From an uncultured Prevotellaceae bacterium (lineage in GTDB: Bacteria > Bacteroidota > Bacteroidia > Bacteroidales > Bacteroidaceae), in contig OMXX01000024.1 of NCBI GenBank assembly GCA_900315105.1, positions 1 to 64,000 on the forward strand: DNA of 64,000 nt, given 5' to 3'. Below are positions 24,674 to 35,501 of the stretch, in pieces. How positions within the stretch are numbered: position 1 is the first letter of the stretch; each line of letters opens with the position of its first letter. The notes under the pieces were generated by a model. It saw only the letters and a program-made list of their open reading frames with translations. It did not search any database and was not told the DNA's origin. Made by a program: the position numbers and the translations under genes.

Positions 24674-25837
24674 ATGAAAATACTACTCTTAGGAGAATTC
24701 AGTAATGTTCACAATAATCTGGCTGAGGGCTTGAGAGCTCTCGGCCATGAGGTGACTACGGCTAATGGTGGACATGGCTGGAGCAACTACAATCGTGATA
24801 TTGACCTTGGTAGGTCATTCGGCGTGTGGGGTGGTATTTCATATTTGTTCCGTTTGCTGAAGGCTCTGCCTAAACTTTGCGGATATGATATCGTCCAATT
24901 AGTAAACCCTCATTTCCTGCATCTCAAGGCTGAGAGGGTTATCCCTATCTTTAATTTCCTTAGAAAGCACAATAAAGGCATCGTGCTTTGCGCTATGGGC
25001 GATGACTATTACTATTGCTATAACCACAAGCACTTTAAGCCTCTTGCATATTCTGACTATAATCTTGGCGAAAAGCCTCGCTCAACTGAGTTTGGAGAAC
25101 GTGCGTACAACGAGTGTGTTGGGACGGCAAAGGAGAAGCTGTCGAGGGAAGTAGCGTATTGGTGTGATGCCGTTGTTTCGGTAATCTATGAATACTGGGC
25201 ACCTTACGACCTTGTAACCGACAAGGACAAGAACGGAATTCCTATTCGTGAGAAGAATCATTTCATCCCTCTCCCGATAAAGATGCCAGAACCGGTGTGT
25301 CCTCCGCCATCTGACAAGCTTCGCGTTTTCCTTGGCTATAAGAAGGAGTTCGGGGCATATAAGGGGACAGATATTATGATGGAGGTTGCGAATGACCTTC
25401 TGAAGAAATATCCCGATAAAATGGAGCTAAAGCTTGCATCTAACATTCCTTTTGCGGAATATCAGCACATGATGGACAACTCTGACGTGATGCTTGATCA
25501 GGTTTATTCATACGGTCCTGGTATGAATGCCCTCTTGGCTTTATCGAAAGGAATTGTGTGCATAAGTGGTGGTGAGGCCGTTAATTACGAGATGATGGGC
25601 GAATACGACTGTCGTGCAATAATCAATGTAACTCCTTCATACGAAAGCGTTTATACCGAACTGGAACGGCTTATTCTCATGCCGAAGGATGAACTTCAGG
25701 CATTGAAGGAGAAAAGTCGCGAGTATGTGAGACGCAATCACGAATGCGTGAAGGTGGCAAGGCAATATGAGGAGATATATAAGGAGATATTGGCCTCTCC
25801 CCCCGCCCTCCCCCGTAGGGAGGGAGCCGATTCGTAG
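24674..25837 (+). CDS. Glycosyltransferase, GT-B fold, with element-derived C-terminus
   Basis: 387 residues. Begins MKILLLGEFSNVHNNLAEGL, a typical GT-B Rossmann start. The C-terminal half has LRVFLGYKKEFGAYKGTDIM and a retaining-type region SYGPGMNALLALSKGIVC with EAVNYEMMG. It is divergent from standard GT4. The last 13 residues (LASPPALPRREGADS region) are encoded by a GC-rich palindromic element that supplies the stop. First of a trio with an ATP-grasp enzyme and an aminotransferase-fold protein. Confidence 0.78.
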   Translation: MKILLLGEFSNVHNNLAEGLRALGHEVTTANGGHGWSNYNRDIDLGRSFGVWGGISYLFRLLKALPKLCGYDIVQLVNPHFLHLKAERVIPIFNFLRKHNKGIVLCAMGDDYYYCYNHKHFKPLAYSDYNLGEKPRSTEFGERAYNECVGTAKEKLSREVAYWCDAVVSVIYEYWAPYDLVTDKDKNGIPIREKNHFIPLPIKMPEPVCPPPSDKLRVFLGYKKEFGAYKGTDIMMEVANDLLKKYPDKMELKLASNIPFAEYQHMMDNSDVMLDQVYSYGPGMNALLALSKGIVCISGGEAVNYEMMGEYDCRAIINVTPSYESVYTELERLILMPKDELQALKEKSREYVRRNHECVKVARQYEEIYKEILASPPALPRREGADS

Positions 25838-25941
25838 ATGGAATAAATCAACGTGCGAAATGGAAAATGAAAAAAAATACATTTTGATAGGGTCGTCGCC
25901 TTACAGCTCCCTCCCTACGGGGGAGGGCGGGGGGAGAGGCC
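25792..25941. repeat. Inverted pair of GGCCTCTCC elements spanning a gene junction
   Basis: Copy 1 (25792-25829, forward) forms the 3' end of the glycosyltransferase gene; copy 2 (25893-25941, reverse) lies inside the 5' end of the ATP-grasp gene. Arms are nearly perfect complements of about 36 bases with a spacer of about 75. Confidence 0.85.
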
Positions 25942-27155
25942 GTAGGGCTCGTAGACTTATGGTTCTCGGTGGCAATATCGTGCAGATGGAGGCTACCCTT
26001 GAGGCAAAGCGTCAGGGCTATTATGTCATTAGTGCCGATTTACACGAAAATAATCCTGGACATAAGATGGCTGATGAATATTGCAAGGTAGATATTGTGG
26101 ATAAGGAGGCTGTGCTTCGTGAGGCAAAACGACTAGGGATTGATGGTATAGTGCCTTATAGTTCAGATACCCTCGCACCTATTGCCGCATACGTGGCAGA
26201 GGAAATGGGTTTGCCTGGAAATCCTTACAAGGCAGTATGCACGCTTACACATAAGGATTTATTCCGTAAGTTCCTTAAAGACAACGGTTTTAATGCCCCT
26301 TGGTCGGATAGTTTCACGAATCTTGATGAGGCTATTATATATTTCCGAGAGCAAGGAAAAGAAGGTTGCAAGGCAATAATGAAACCTGTGGATTCAGCAG
26401 GTAGCAGAGGTGTTTTTGCAATAGCAAATGAGGAAGATCTTAAAGAGCATTGGGAGGAATCACTATCATATTCTATCTGCGGAAGAGTCATTATTGAACA
26501 GTTTATAGAGAAAGTAGGGCATCAGTTGGATGGTGATGTGTTCCTTGACAATGGTAAGATTATCTTTGCAGGCTTCTGTGATCAGCATCACGTTGCGGGA
26601 AAATCTTCTCTCGTACCAGTATCGCTGAGCTTCCCTTCTGAACTTAGTTGGGAGTTGAAGCGAAAGGCTGTTGATGAACTGCAAAGGATTTTCTCTTTGT
26701 TAGGTATGAAAACTGGTCCTTGTAACGTTGAGTTTGTTGTAGGCAAGGATGGAGAGATATATTTCCTTGATCTCGGACCTCGAAATGGAGGTTGTAATAT
26801 TCCGTATCTAGAACAGGAGGCAATAGGCTTTAAGGAGAATCTCTATACGGTTCGTGCAGCGATAGGCGATGAACTTCCAAAACGCGATAAAGTGCTTTGT
26901 GACAATACTAAATACGTTATGTATTATCGTCCATACGCTAACGAAAACGGACGTTATAAGGAGTTATGGATGTCGGATTATTTCCGTAACAAAGTTATCA
27001 ATATCACTCATCTGATGAATATTGGAGATGAAATCCAACTAACGCATAATGGTAATGATACCGTTGCTGTGGTGTTTGCGAAGTTCGATAACAAACAGGA
27101 GATGCTTGAGACTATAGAAAATATGTCGGAGCATCTTCGGGTAATAACAGAATAA
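25860..27155 (+). CDS. ATP-grasp family ligase
   Basis: 431 residues from the ATG at 25860; the frame is open further upstream, but only through repeat sequence. An inserted element encodes SSPYSSLPTGEGGGRGRRAR between the first residues and the usual first strand (LMVLGGNIVQMEATLEAKRQ). ATP-grasp landmarks: TLTHKDLFRKFLKDNGF, KAIMKPVDSAGSRGV (ATP lysine), GRVIIEQFIEKVGHQLDGDV, and the metal-binding CNVEFVVGKDGEIYFLDLG with PRNGG. Members join a carboxylate to an amine or thiol using ATP, related to carbamoyl-phosphate synthase large-subunit domains. With the flanking glycosyltransferase and aminotransferase-like protein it may attach an amino acid to a sugar (inference). Confidence 0.82.
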   Translation: MENEKKYILIGSSPYSSLPTGEGGGRGRRARRLMVLGGNIVQMEATLEAKRQGYYVISADLHENNPGHKMADEYCKVDIVDKEAVLREAKRLGIDGIVPYSSDTLAPIAAYVAEEMGLPGNPYKAVCTLTHKDLFRKFLKDNGFNAPWSDSFTNLDEAIIYFREQGKEGCKAIMKPVDSAGSRGVFAIANEEDLKEHWEESLSYSICGRVIIEQFIEKVGHQLDGDVFLDNGKIIFAGFCDQHHVAGKSSLVPVSLSFPSELSWELKRKAVDELQRIFSLLGMKTGPCNVEFVVGKDGEIYFLDLGPRNGGCNIPYLEQEAIGFKENLYTVRAAIGDELPKRDKVLCDNTKYVMYYRPYANENGRYKELWMSDYFRNKVINITHLMNIGDEIQLTHNGNDTVAVVFAKFDNKQEMLETIENMSEHLRVITE

Positions 27156-27158
27156 GGT

Positions 27159-28163
27159 ATGAAAGAAATAGGAAGTATCTTTCCACTTTACGACAAATGT
27201 CAAGGAAGTGGTACTCACAATAACGTGTTGAGTGGCAGAAAGTTATTCTCTTTCTGCCGAGAGGCTATATATCTTATTGCCAAGAAGGAAATGGCAAACG
27301 GTAAAAAGGCGATGCTTCCTAAATATACTTGTGATACGGTTATTGCGCCATTTCAGGAACTAGGATACGATTATCAATTCTATCCAGTTTGTAAAGATTT
27401 GACAATAGATATTCCAAAGGCAAAGGAGATTTTTTCTGCGCATCATTCTAACCTTATTGTCGTTCATCCATATTTTGGCATGGATCTCACAAAGCAAGAG
27501 CAGGATATGCTTGAGGAAATGCATGATGGTGGGTGTGAGATAATCCTCGACCTTACACAATGCCTTTTCTCTACTATGCGTCTGCCATTCATAAAATATT
27601 ATGTAGGAAGTATTAGAAAATGGTTCGCCATTCCTGATGGTGCTTTCCTTGAAACTGCCGATGAAATGGAGATTTCTGGTATTGGAAATGACGAGATTGT
27701 ATCTCTTCAGACAAAGGCGATGAGACTTAGAGGAGAGTATTTCCAAACGGGTGATACTAAAATTAAAGACGAATCAATACGCCTTTCACATGAGGTGGAG
27801 CGCCTTATGACAAGACCTATAACTCCACATACTATGGCTTCTGTTTCAAAGGATCTCCTTGCCTTTGAAGATGTAGAGATTCAGCAGAAAATAAGGATAG
27901 AGAATTACAAGCGTCTTTACGAAGGCCTGAAAGATGCTGAGAATATAGAATTAATCGCCGATATCAGCCGTTTGACCACCGCCCCCCTATTCTTCCCATT
28001 CCGTGTAGATGATATATCAGCAATGCAAAAGAAACTGGCTCAGAAGTCCATTTATGCCCGATTGATATGGGAAGAAGAAGACAGAATACTGACTATAACC
28101 GTAGATCAGAGATACGACCTTTCGGATATGGACAGGGTTATTGCAGCAATAAAGGAAAAGTAA
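27159..28163 (+). CDS. DegT/DnrJ-fold aminotransferase-like protein
   Basis: 334 residues, 3 bases after the ATP-grasp stop. The fold is that of PLP-dependent sugar aminotransferases: AMLPKYTCDTVIAPFQELGY, VVHPYFGMDL, IILDLTQCLFS (the usual aspartate position) and VGSIRKWFAIPDGAFL, where the Lys of RKW lies where the PLP-binding lysine is expected. It is shorter and more divergent than standard DegT proteins, so a catalytic role is likely but not certain. An 11-base array begins just after the stop. Confidence 0.7.
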   Translation: MKEIGSIFPLYDKCQGSGTHNNVLSGRKLFSFCREAIYLIAKKEMANGKKAMLPKYTCDTVIAPFQELGYDYQFYPVCKDLTIDIPKAKEIFSAHHSNLIVVHPYFGMDLTKQEQDMLEEMHDGGCEIILDLTQCLFSTMRLPFIKYYVGSIRKWFAIPDGAFLETADEMEISGIGNDEIVSLQTKAMRLRGEYFQTGDTKIKDESIRLSHEVERLMTRPITPHTMASVSKDLLAFEDVEIQQKIRIENYKRLYEGLKDAENIELIADISRLTTAPLFFPFRVDDISAMQKKLAQKSIYARLIWEEEDRILTITVDQRYDLSDMDRVIAAIKEK

Positions 28164-28173
28164 ATACCAACAT

Positions 28174-28316
28174 CCTCCGCTATTATAAGGAACCAAACTC
28201 GATGAAGGTCCTATACAAGTCCCATTCTGGATAAGAGCTTCATCGAGTTTGGTTAGGAGTCAGAACGGATTTATAGCGGATTTGAAACGGACCTGTAACG
28301 GACCTGAATCTGCTTT
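28174..28316. repeat. 11-base-period inverted array 3
   Basis: Left: TCCG 28176, CTCG 28198, TCCT 28209, TCCC 28220. Right: CGAG 28244, AGGA 28255, CGGA 28266, 28277, 28288, 28299, then CTGC 28310. All sit on an 11-base grid within each half. It contains the inverted repeat AACCAAACTCGATGAAG / CTTCATCGAGTTTGGTT, and ends CTGCTTTG like array 1. Confidence 0.85.
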
Positions 28317-28351
28317 GCAAAGGAACTCTAAGAAATTTCCCTCCTACAAAG

Positions 28352-28389
28352 AAAAATCCCATTTGCCCGAAGTGAGCAAATGGGATTTT
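28352..28389 (-). terminator. Intrinsic terminator of the GH51 gene
   Basis: 13-bp stem AAATCCCATTTGC with its complement and a 9-base loop; T-run on the minus strand, 25 bases after the GH51 stop. Confidence 0.9.
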
Positions 28390-28413
28390 ATCGTTTATGT
28401 ATAGAAGAGATTC

Positions 28414-30396
28414 TTACTTCAGAGTTACCTTAATCATTGTAAAGCTATTAGCAGGAACTTCGATAGTCATCTTCTTCTGAACGCTCATATTGTCTGTCTT
28501 AGGCTTTACAAACTGTCTGTCGTAGTTGTTCTCGAAATCTGGATTGCCAGAGAGGACAGTACGCTCAGCTGTAGCGTCGAAGTTTCCGAAACGGCTAAGG
28601 TCGATAGTAGCCTTACGAGGGAAAATGCCACAGTTACATACCTTTACATAAACCTCGCCCTTATCAGCGTTGAGGATAACTGACTGACCAATGAGACTAT
28701 TGTCACCCTTGTCGAACTTAACGCAGTTGCCATAGAAATACTTACCTGCTGACTCACCGAACATCTTCTGAACGTAGTAGCTGCAAGTGAAGAATGGCTT
28801 CTCGTTGTCGAAGTAGATAAGGTCTGGATTCCAGTTGGTGTTGTTCTTGTAAGCGAAGAGAGGAGCGTAAGATGTCATGCAGACAATATCACCATTTCTC
28901 TCAACGTGGAGAAGATAGAGAGCTTCAGCAAGAGCGTCGCCAAGCTGATTGCCATGTGATCTTTCCTGTACAGAGTACTCACCAAGATATACCTTAGTCT
29001 TGCGGTTGCGTGGGTAAGAATCATACTGACGGCTCTGGAGGAACATCTGACGAGAATCATAGTAGTGCTCGTCGATAATGTCAAGACCAATCTCCTCAGC
29101 GAACTTCCAAGAATTCTCATAGTCAGGGTTGCCCTTATGTGAACCAGGACCAGCAGTACCTATGATGATGATGTTAGGATAAGCCTTGCGAATCTTGTCG
29201 TAGATATACTTGAAACGCTCCTTGAACTCAGGAGTGATCTTTTCCTCATTACCTATACCGATATACTTGAGGTTGAATGGTTCTGGGTGTCCTGCATCTG
29301 CACGAACCTTACCCCACTTTGTAGTAGCATCGCCGTTTGCCCACTCAATAAGGTCGAGAGCATCCTGTGCCCAACGGTCGATATCATCCATTGGCCAAGG
29401 CTCCTGAGCCTGAGTCTTCATGCTCCAACCGCCGTTAACACCCTGACAGCTAACACCACAAGGAAGGATTGGCACAGGCTCCATCTTCATATCCTCACAG
29501 AGCTGGAAGTACTCGAAGTAACCCAAGCCCATTGACTGAAGATAACCCCATGTGTTCTTGATAGCCTTACGCTGCTCCTTTGGACCTACTGAGTTCTTCC
29601 AATGATATGTGTCCCAGAAGCCGTCACCACCACCATGAACTACACAACCGCCAGGGAAGCGCATAAACTGTGGGTGAAGAGCCTCAAGAGCCTCTGCAAG
29701 ATCCTTGCGAAGACCATGACCGTGGTAAGTATCCTGTGGCATGAGAGAAACCATATCTACATCGAGATTACCCTTGTCGAGAAGGAGAATCTGGAGATTT
29801 GCCTCCTTGCAATTGTCATTGGCTGTAAGCTCAGCAGTATATTTCTGCCAGCCAGAACCATTTGTGCTAATCTCTGTCTCTGCGAGAATCTTATTCTGCT
29901 TGGTTGCGAGAACGATTCTTACCTTCTTGGCATTGCCTTCAACGCTACGGAAGAAAACAGAGAAGTTGTACTTAGCACCAGACTTGATGTTCATTCCGAA
30001 GTAACCTTCGTTCAGCATACCAACACCTGTCCAGCCATCAAAGTCATAGTAATGACCGATGCGCTCAGCATAGATTCGCATGTAGGTTGGGTTGTTTGGG
30101 TGGATGGTATTATCCATGCGAGGCTCGATGAAACCGGCAGAATGTCCAGGGCGGATAAACTTCCAGTTAGTACCAGGTCCCCATCCGTCACGCTGTGCAG
30201 GACTGTATTCGAAACTGCCATTCTGAACTAGGTCGGCATAGAGGCCGCCATCGGCAGAGAAACTGATATCCTCAAAGAAGATACCGATAAGATTGTCACT
30301 AATCACCTTGCCACCAGAAGGTGCCTTTACTGACTTCGCACTCAAGCCAAGGCATGAAGAGAGAAGTAGTGCTCCAATAAATGCTTTTTTTGTCAT
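28414..30396 (-). CDS. GH51 alpha-L-arabinofuranosidase
   Basis: 660 residues. Removes arabinofuranose side chains from arabinoxylan or arabinan. Signal peptide (IGALLLSSCLGLSA) suggests the periplasm. After IGIFFEDISFSADGGLYADL comes an inserted CBM4/9-like jelly-roll (about 70-220), then the barrel: MRFPGGCVVHGG, acid/base E384 in YIGIGNEEK, IIDEHYY, and nucleophile E473 in VYLGEYS. A C-terminal beta domain ends NSFTMIKVTLK. No T9SS tail. Single transcript with its own promoter (30448-30478, minus) and terminator. Functionally it complements the GH98/GH115 genes. Confidence 0.94.
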   Translation of the reverse strand: MTKKAFIGALLLSSCLGLSAKSVKAPSGGKVISDNLIGIFFEDISFSADGGLYADLVQNGSFEYSPAQRDGWGPGTNWKFIRPGHSAGFIEPRMDNTIHPNNPTYMRIYAERIGHYYDFDGWTGVGMLNEGYFGMNIKSGAKYNFSVFFRSVEGNAKKVRIVLATKQNKILAETEISTNGSGWQKYTAELTANDNCKEANLQILLLDKGNLDVDMVSLMPQDTYHGHGLRKDLAEALEALHPQFMRFPGGCVVHGGGDGFWDTYHWKNSVGPKEQRKAIKNTWGYLQSMGLGYFEYFQLCEDMKMEPVPILPCGVSCQGVNGGWSMKTQAQEPWPMDDIDRWAQDALDLIEWANGDATTKWGKVRADAGHPEPFNLKYIGIGNEEKITPEFKERFKYIYDKIRKAYPNIIIIGTAGPGSHKGNPDYENSWKFAEEIGLDIIDEHYYDSRQMFLQSRQYDSYPRNRKTKVYLGEYSVQERSHGNQLGDALAEALYLLHVERNGDIVCMTSYAPLFAYKNNTNWNPDLIYFDNEKPFFTCSYYVQKMFGESAGKYFYGNCVKFDKGDNSLIGQSVILNADKGEVYVKVCNCGIFPRKATIDLSRFGNFDATAERTVLSGNPDFENNYDRQFVKPKTDNMSVQKKMTIEVPANSFTMIKVTLK

Positions 30397-30447
30397 TTTT
30401 AGGCTATTGTTATTTGAATAATTGATCTTGTTACCTCAAGTACTCGA

Positions 30448-30478
30448 CAAAGATAATATTTTTTCCCCGATTACGCAA
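30448..30478 (-). promoter_or_regulatory. GH51 promoter
   Basis: Minus strand: TTG (30476-30478), 20 bases, TATCTTTG (30448-30455). Confidence 0.7.
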
Positions 30479-30745
30479 GGATAAGCCACTTTTTATTAGA
30501 AAAATGTTATAAATATATAATGTTTTGTTATAAAACGCATATATTTTGCGATTTCATCGAAAAAAAGGTAGAAAACGTACAAATGCGATCAAGTTTCTAT
30601 CTTTGTGAAAGTGATTTGCAAATATCGTACGTTTTTTTGAGTGTTTTTTTACAATTAAGTTTTTCTTTTGTTCCAAAAAATTGCGTAATAATACCATCTT
30701 GTAAAAATATTTGTAATATAATTTTTAAAAAACGCGCAAAGTTTA

Positions 30746-30753
30746 TACCTTTG
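30746..30753 (+). promoter_or_regulatory. Probable -7 box for the LamG-domain gene
   Basis: TACCTTTG followed by CAGCAGG, about 280 bases before the ATG; no clear -33 box at the usual spacing. A second candidate TATCTTTG lies at 30598-30605. The leader between holds no open frame. Confidence 0.45.
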
Positions 30754-31034
30754 CAGCAGGAAAATAAATCCACAAAACCGAAAATCGAACCAAAAATCGT
30801 ACTATGTTGACACAGCGTTTGTTTGCGCACACATTTTACTTCGGTAATAACAGATGTAAAAACGTGCATCAAAGCATGACAAAATAAAAATCACGGATAA
30901 TAAAGACGGTAATAATTAACATTGGAAAGCGGGACTAAACCGACGGGGGTTAATTAAAGGCGGATTATATTATACGGATAACAAAATCAAGATGGTATTT
31001 ATTATATGTAATATTAAGTAAAGTAAAGTCAAGT

Positions 31035-34000
31035 ATGAAGAGATTTTTAAAACTAAATGCGATTGCTCTTATAGCACTGCTGTTCCTCGGAGTAGCAGAC
31101 GCTTGGGGTTTGGGCATTAACAAAACTGTTGCTTTAGATTTTAAAGCAGAAAATGATTGTCAGATTAGTCCCTCATAGGATAGGACAAAAATATCATGGA
31201 ACGGATCTGGCAACCTGTGTTCTATTAATGGTTGGAATCATTCTAATCTGTCACAATATGACAAGATGGTAATTGACGTAGCTTCTGCGAGCAGGAATAC
31301 CGAATATCGTGTTGTTATTACTATAGATGGTGCTGAATATACATGGAGCGGAAAAGGAGATAATACAATCGATGTCAAGAATGATTTTAAAGATAATAAC
31401 AATAAGACTCCAGAAGCTATTAAACCTAATGCTTTTGCAGAAGTTGAGTCAATAAAGATTGGTGGTGGTCTTAATAGTAAGAAAGGTGATATTACCATCA
31501 AGTCAATCACTTTCCATAAGCCATTGGAGTGGGATGCTCAGGGTCAAATCACATTCTACGCCCCAGACTTTAACCTTGGAACTAATGTAACCGCAGGTAA
31601 TCCTAGCAATAATTTCACTTTCTCAACGCAGTATGCAGATATATCACTTGATTTTGATAGTGATGGTCTTGCTACAACAGATATTGAGTCTGTGACTGTG
31701 AATATCTCAGGTTCTGGAACATATCAGTGCTTTCAAGATAAGGAAAGAAAAGAAAGAGTTGATTGGGGAGAATCTTTAATAAGTAGGTATAATCTTAATG
31801 ATGCACAAGAGAAAAATATCAATTTAGGTAGATTCATGATTTGTGCAGGTAATGATAATGTAAACATTACATTCAACTCTGTTACTTTCACAAAGAAGAA
31901 GGTTCACTTCAATGTTGCACAGGATCGTCTTTACTTTGAGGACTTTGAGGATCTAACCCAAGCCTCATTACTTGATGAGTCAAAAGCGCCAGCTGCAAAT
32001 ACTCGTCCTACCGATGCACAGGTAGGTAAATATTATCTCTATGGTGGAAGAGGTAAGATTCTCAAGGATCCTACTTTCAACAACTATTATCAGAACCTTG
32101 CTGATGCAGATGAATATACCAAGAGCCTTTCTCAGAACTTCCTTCGTTATATATTCACTGATGATGAGAGAAATGCAAATGTTAATGCAATAAAGAAAAC
32201 AGGAGCTGCAACTATTGGTTTCTGGGTAAATGGTCAGGTAGCTGTTGATTATGAGCTTCCTTTGGAGCGTGGTTCTATGTTCTGTATCTTCAGTAATGAC
32301 TGTTTCGCAAAGGCTGATGCTGGAAATGTACGCCCAAAAGACAGACCTCGTTTCATGTTCGACCTCTCCTGCAATGGTTGGGTATATTCTTATATGCCAA
32401 ATACTGATGCTAATGGTAACGATATAGGTATGAACTATTTCTTCTGGGGTGAGAAAATAGCAAACTCAGGAGTAGATGATCCGTTGGGAAGTCTTTTCGG
32501 CAAGGAAAACTACACTCACACTCTTGATCAGAGTCAGCATAAGTTCTATGATGACAAGAAGTGGCACTATGTGACATATGTTATGGATAATAATCTGACA
32601 CGTGTCAAGATTTATCTCGATGGTGTTCTTACTGGTAAAGTTGACAATGTCAAAGAACTTCCTAATACAGAACACTCAGAATGTGAGTTCAATGGCAATA
32701 ATGACTATATAGGTCGTACTCTTTATCTCCGTAACATTGTCCTTGGTGGCTTAACTCCTCATGGACTATTCTATGACCAGCAGTATTATTCAGATGCAGC
32801 TCTTGCATACGATGATATCGCTATGTATGGAAGAGCTCTTACCCAGGACGAGATTCGCTCTATCATTGAGCAGAAGAACTACACCCCTGCAGAGTGGCAC
32901 TATGGTGACAGCTTTACAGAATACAATCAGATAAAGGGTGGCCATGAGCAGGAGAACAATATCTCTGGTCTTAATTTAAGTAATGCTTCATTTGATAATA
33001 CAACGCATTACCTTAAAGTAAATGGTGGTACAACACTCACTATTCCAAATGTTCCAAAGGGATATTATGTTCGTATAGAATATGCTTATGCCAATAAAGG
33101 TGATGGCGGTGTCTTCCCTGGTACTGTTGGTAAACTCACATGGATAGGAAGCCGTGTTTCTGAAAACAATTCAAAATTGAAGAAGACTTTTGATGGACAA
33201 ACTTACTATGTAAGGACATATCAGGCAGAGGAGTCAGGCACTTACACATTGAACATCGGTGCTGATGTACTCATCAGGTCTATCATCATCACTCCTTATG
33301 AATATGCAAAGCTGAAGTATGGAAACTGGAATGCAGACAAATCTGTATTCACCGTACTTAACGTTAACAAGAAGTATGTTAAGTTTGATGTTCAGCGCAT
33401 CAATGGTAGGAACTTATATAAAAATGCTGAAGGTAAATATGTTGATGAGATTCCTGTACTACCTGAAGTTTCTTTGGTAAAAGATGGTAGGTATAATGAT
33501 GGTAAGCCAGCATATGAGGACATCAACAACTATAGAGAAGACTTAAATAAATATCCTTATATCAAGTACACCAGTACAGCTCCTCACGTAGCCCATATCA
33601 ACAAGAAGGGTGAGATTACAATGACAGGTATTGCAGGTAATACAACTATCATTGCAGAGCTTATCAGTGATAACCAATTCGTTGGTTCTGAGGTTATTGA
33701 CTCTTTCGAGATTCGAATCCTAAAGGAAGAGAATACGCTAAGACTTGCTAACAGAGATAGAGTCTTGGTTAATCAGAAATTCCCTGGTGTAAATAGTAAT
33801 AAGAAACTCGATAATATCACCTTGACTATCGGTGGATGGGATCATACAGAATCATATACAATTCCTGGGGTTGAAGAACCAGAAATGGATATGTGGACTC
33901 GTGCAAAAACTTTCCAGGGCCCAATAAAGACTAATGAGGAAATTCTTGATGATTTCAACCAGTACTCTCGTGGCAGAAATGTAGCAAAGAGTGAGAGTCT

Positions 34001-35486
34001 TGGATATGACGATGGAGAATTCCATCCAGGAGAGGAATTTGCAAACAATATCACACCTTGGACTCTCCCTTGTCGTGGTGCATACGTCAAGTTTGAGCCT
34101 TTGAAGCCTGGTATCGTTACAATGTATCTCCTTCAGGCAGGTAATCTTGACGATAGAGACCATACAATTAGACCGATGAATGACGGTCACTCAACACACG
34201 TTTACTGGCGTCCTGTTTATATAACAGACGAGAAAGGTCAGATCGTTGATTTCGTACAGACTGCGACAAACGGTCGTATCACATACGAAGACAACTTCTT
34301 TGTTGGTGACAAGCGTCGTGCTCAATTCATTGAGAGTATTGCAGCTACATACAATGAAGACCCTACGCTGAGACAGGATCTCCTTGATCTCAGAGAAAAA
34401 GACATAAATAAGTTCCATACCCTCATTGACAACTGGAACAATGCAGGCTGGAGACAGAAGGTGATTCCTACAGGTGATGGTGGTTATATGGTAATGTCAG
34501 AGGCTATCGTCCGCTACACATTTAACGTATATCCAGGTAAGACTTACTATCTGTTCTCAAATCAGTCACAGGTCGCAATCTCTGGCTTCAACTTTGAGGA
34601 GGGTCGTTTGCTCGATACAAAGACTCAGAATTATGAGACAGCTCCTGTTCGTGATGTTGTAGAAAGCACACCTATTGAATTCACAGACGTTCTCAATCAG
34701 GCTCAGCCTGAGATTCCAACAAATGGAAAGGGTAAGGATATCACACATGTAACCTACGAGCGTAACTTCGCTCAGGGTAAGTGGTCTTCAATCTGTCTTC
34801 CATTCAGCTTGAACAACAGACAGATGCGTGAACAGTTCGGTGAAGAGACAGCAGTAGTGCTTCTAAAGAGCATCCACGATGATGGTAAGATAGAGTTGAT
34901 CTGGCACGTTAATCAGGACATCATTGCCGGTTATCCTTACTTCATTCTTCCTAAGGGTGCAGTAAAGCATAATAATGTTGCAAACTCAACAATCACAAAG
35001 ATTTCTGTTGATACCTATTTCAACAATGAGATTCAGAAAGACAAACCTCTGTTCTCTGTAGGTTCAAATGGAAACACCTTTGATTGGCAGGGAACATACA
35101 ATGGTAGCCACTATAGGGCTGACTATCCATACGTATTTGAAGGAAACTTCAAGAATGAGGAACTTCCTGCAGGTTCATACGTAATGAGCAATAACGGTAC
35201 TCTGACAAAGTTGAAGAAAGCAACCATAGCTAAGCCTTTCCGTGCATATCTGAAGTATCAGGGCTCTGACGCTAATAATGCAAAGCCTCTCTATACATCA
35301 GTAAACTGGCAGAATGATGATGAAACAACAGGAATCGATGACATCATCTTCCAGAACGGAATTCTGATGGAGTCATCTGACGTTTACAGCATCGATGGTA
35401 CTGTTATTCGTCGTGACGCACAGAATCTTTCAAATCTTTCAAAGGGCGTTTACATCGTCAATGGTAAAAAGTTTGTAGTAAAATAG
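31035..35486 (+). pseudogene. LamG-domain T9SS cargo protein, interrupted by an in-frame TAG
   Basis: The natural ATG is at 31035: it is followed by a full signal peptide (MKRFLKLNAIALIALLFLGV, cleavage near ADAWG). Codon 48 (31176-31178) is TAG, and the same frame then runs open to 35486, about 1483 residues in all. Restarting at the ATG at 31266 would give a 1406-residue protein without signal peptide. Domains after the stop: a beta-rich region, a concanavalin/LamG domain (about 31.9-32.9 kb; KWHYVTYVMDNNLTRVKIYL, IAMYGRALTQDEI), a long repeat-poor beta region with a Big_2-like part (ITMTGIAGNTTIIAELIS), and a T9SS tail (VYSIDGTVIRR...KFVVK). Could be a true nonsense mutation, readthrough or a base-call error. 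Glycan binding is likely; no catalytic domain recognised. Confidence 0.8.
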
Positions 35487-35501
35487 TATTAGGATACATA
35501 C

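Noticed and set aside
31035..35486. Genetic-code change (TAG read as an amino acid throughout the window)
   Set aside because: Other genes end normally in TAG (for example GH98 at 297-299), so a general recoding is excluded; only local readthrough remains possible.
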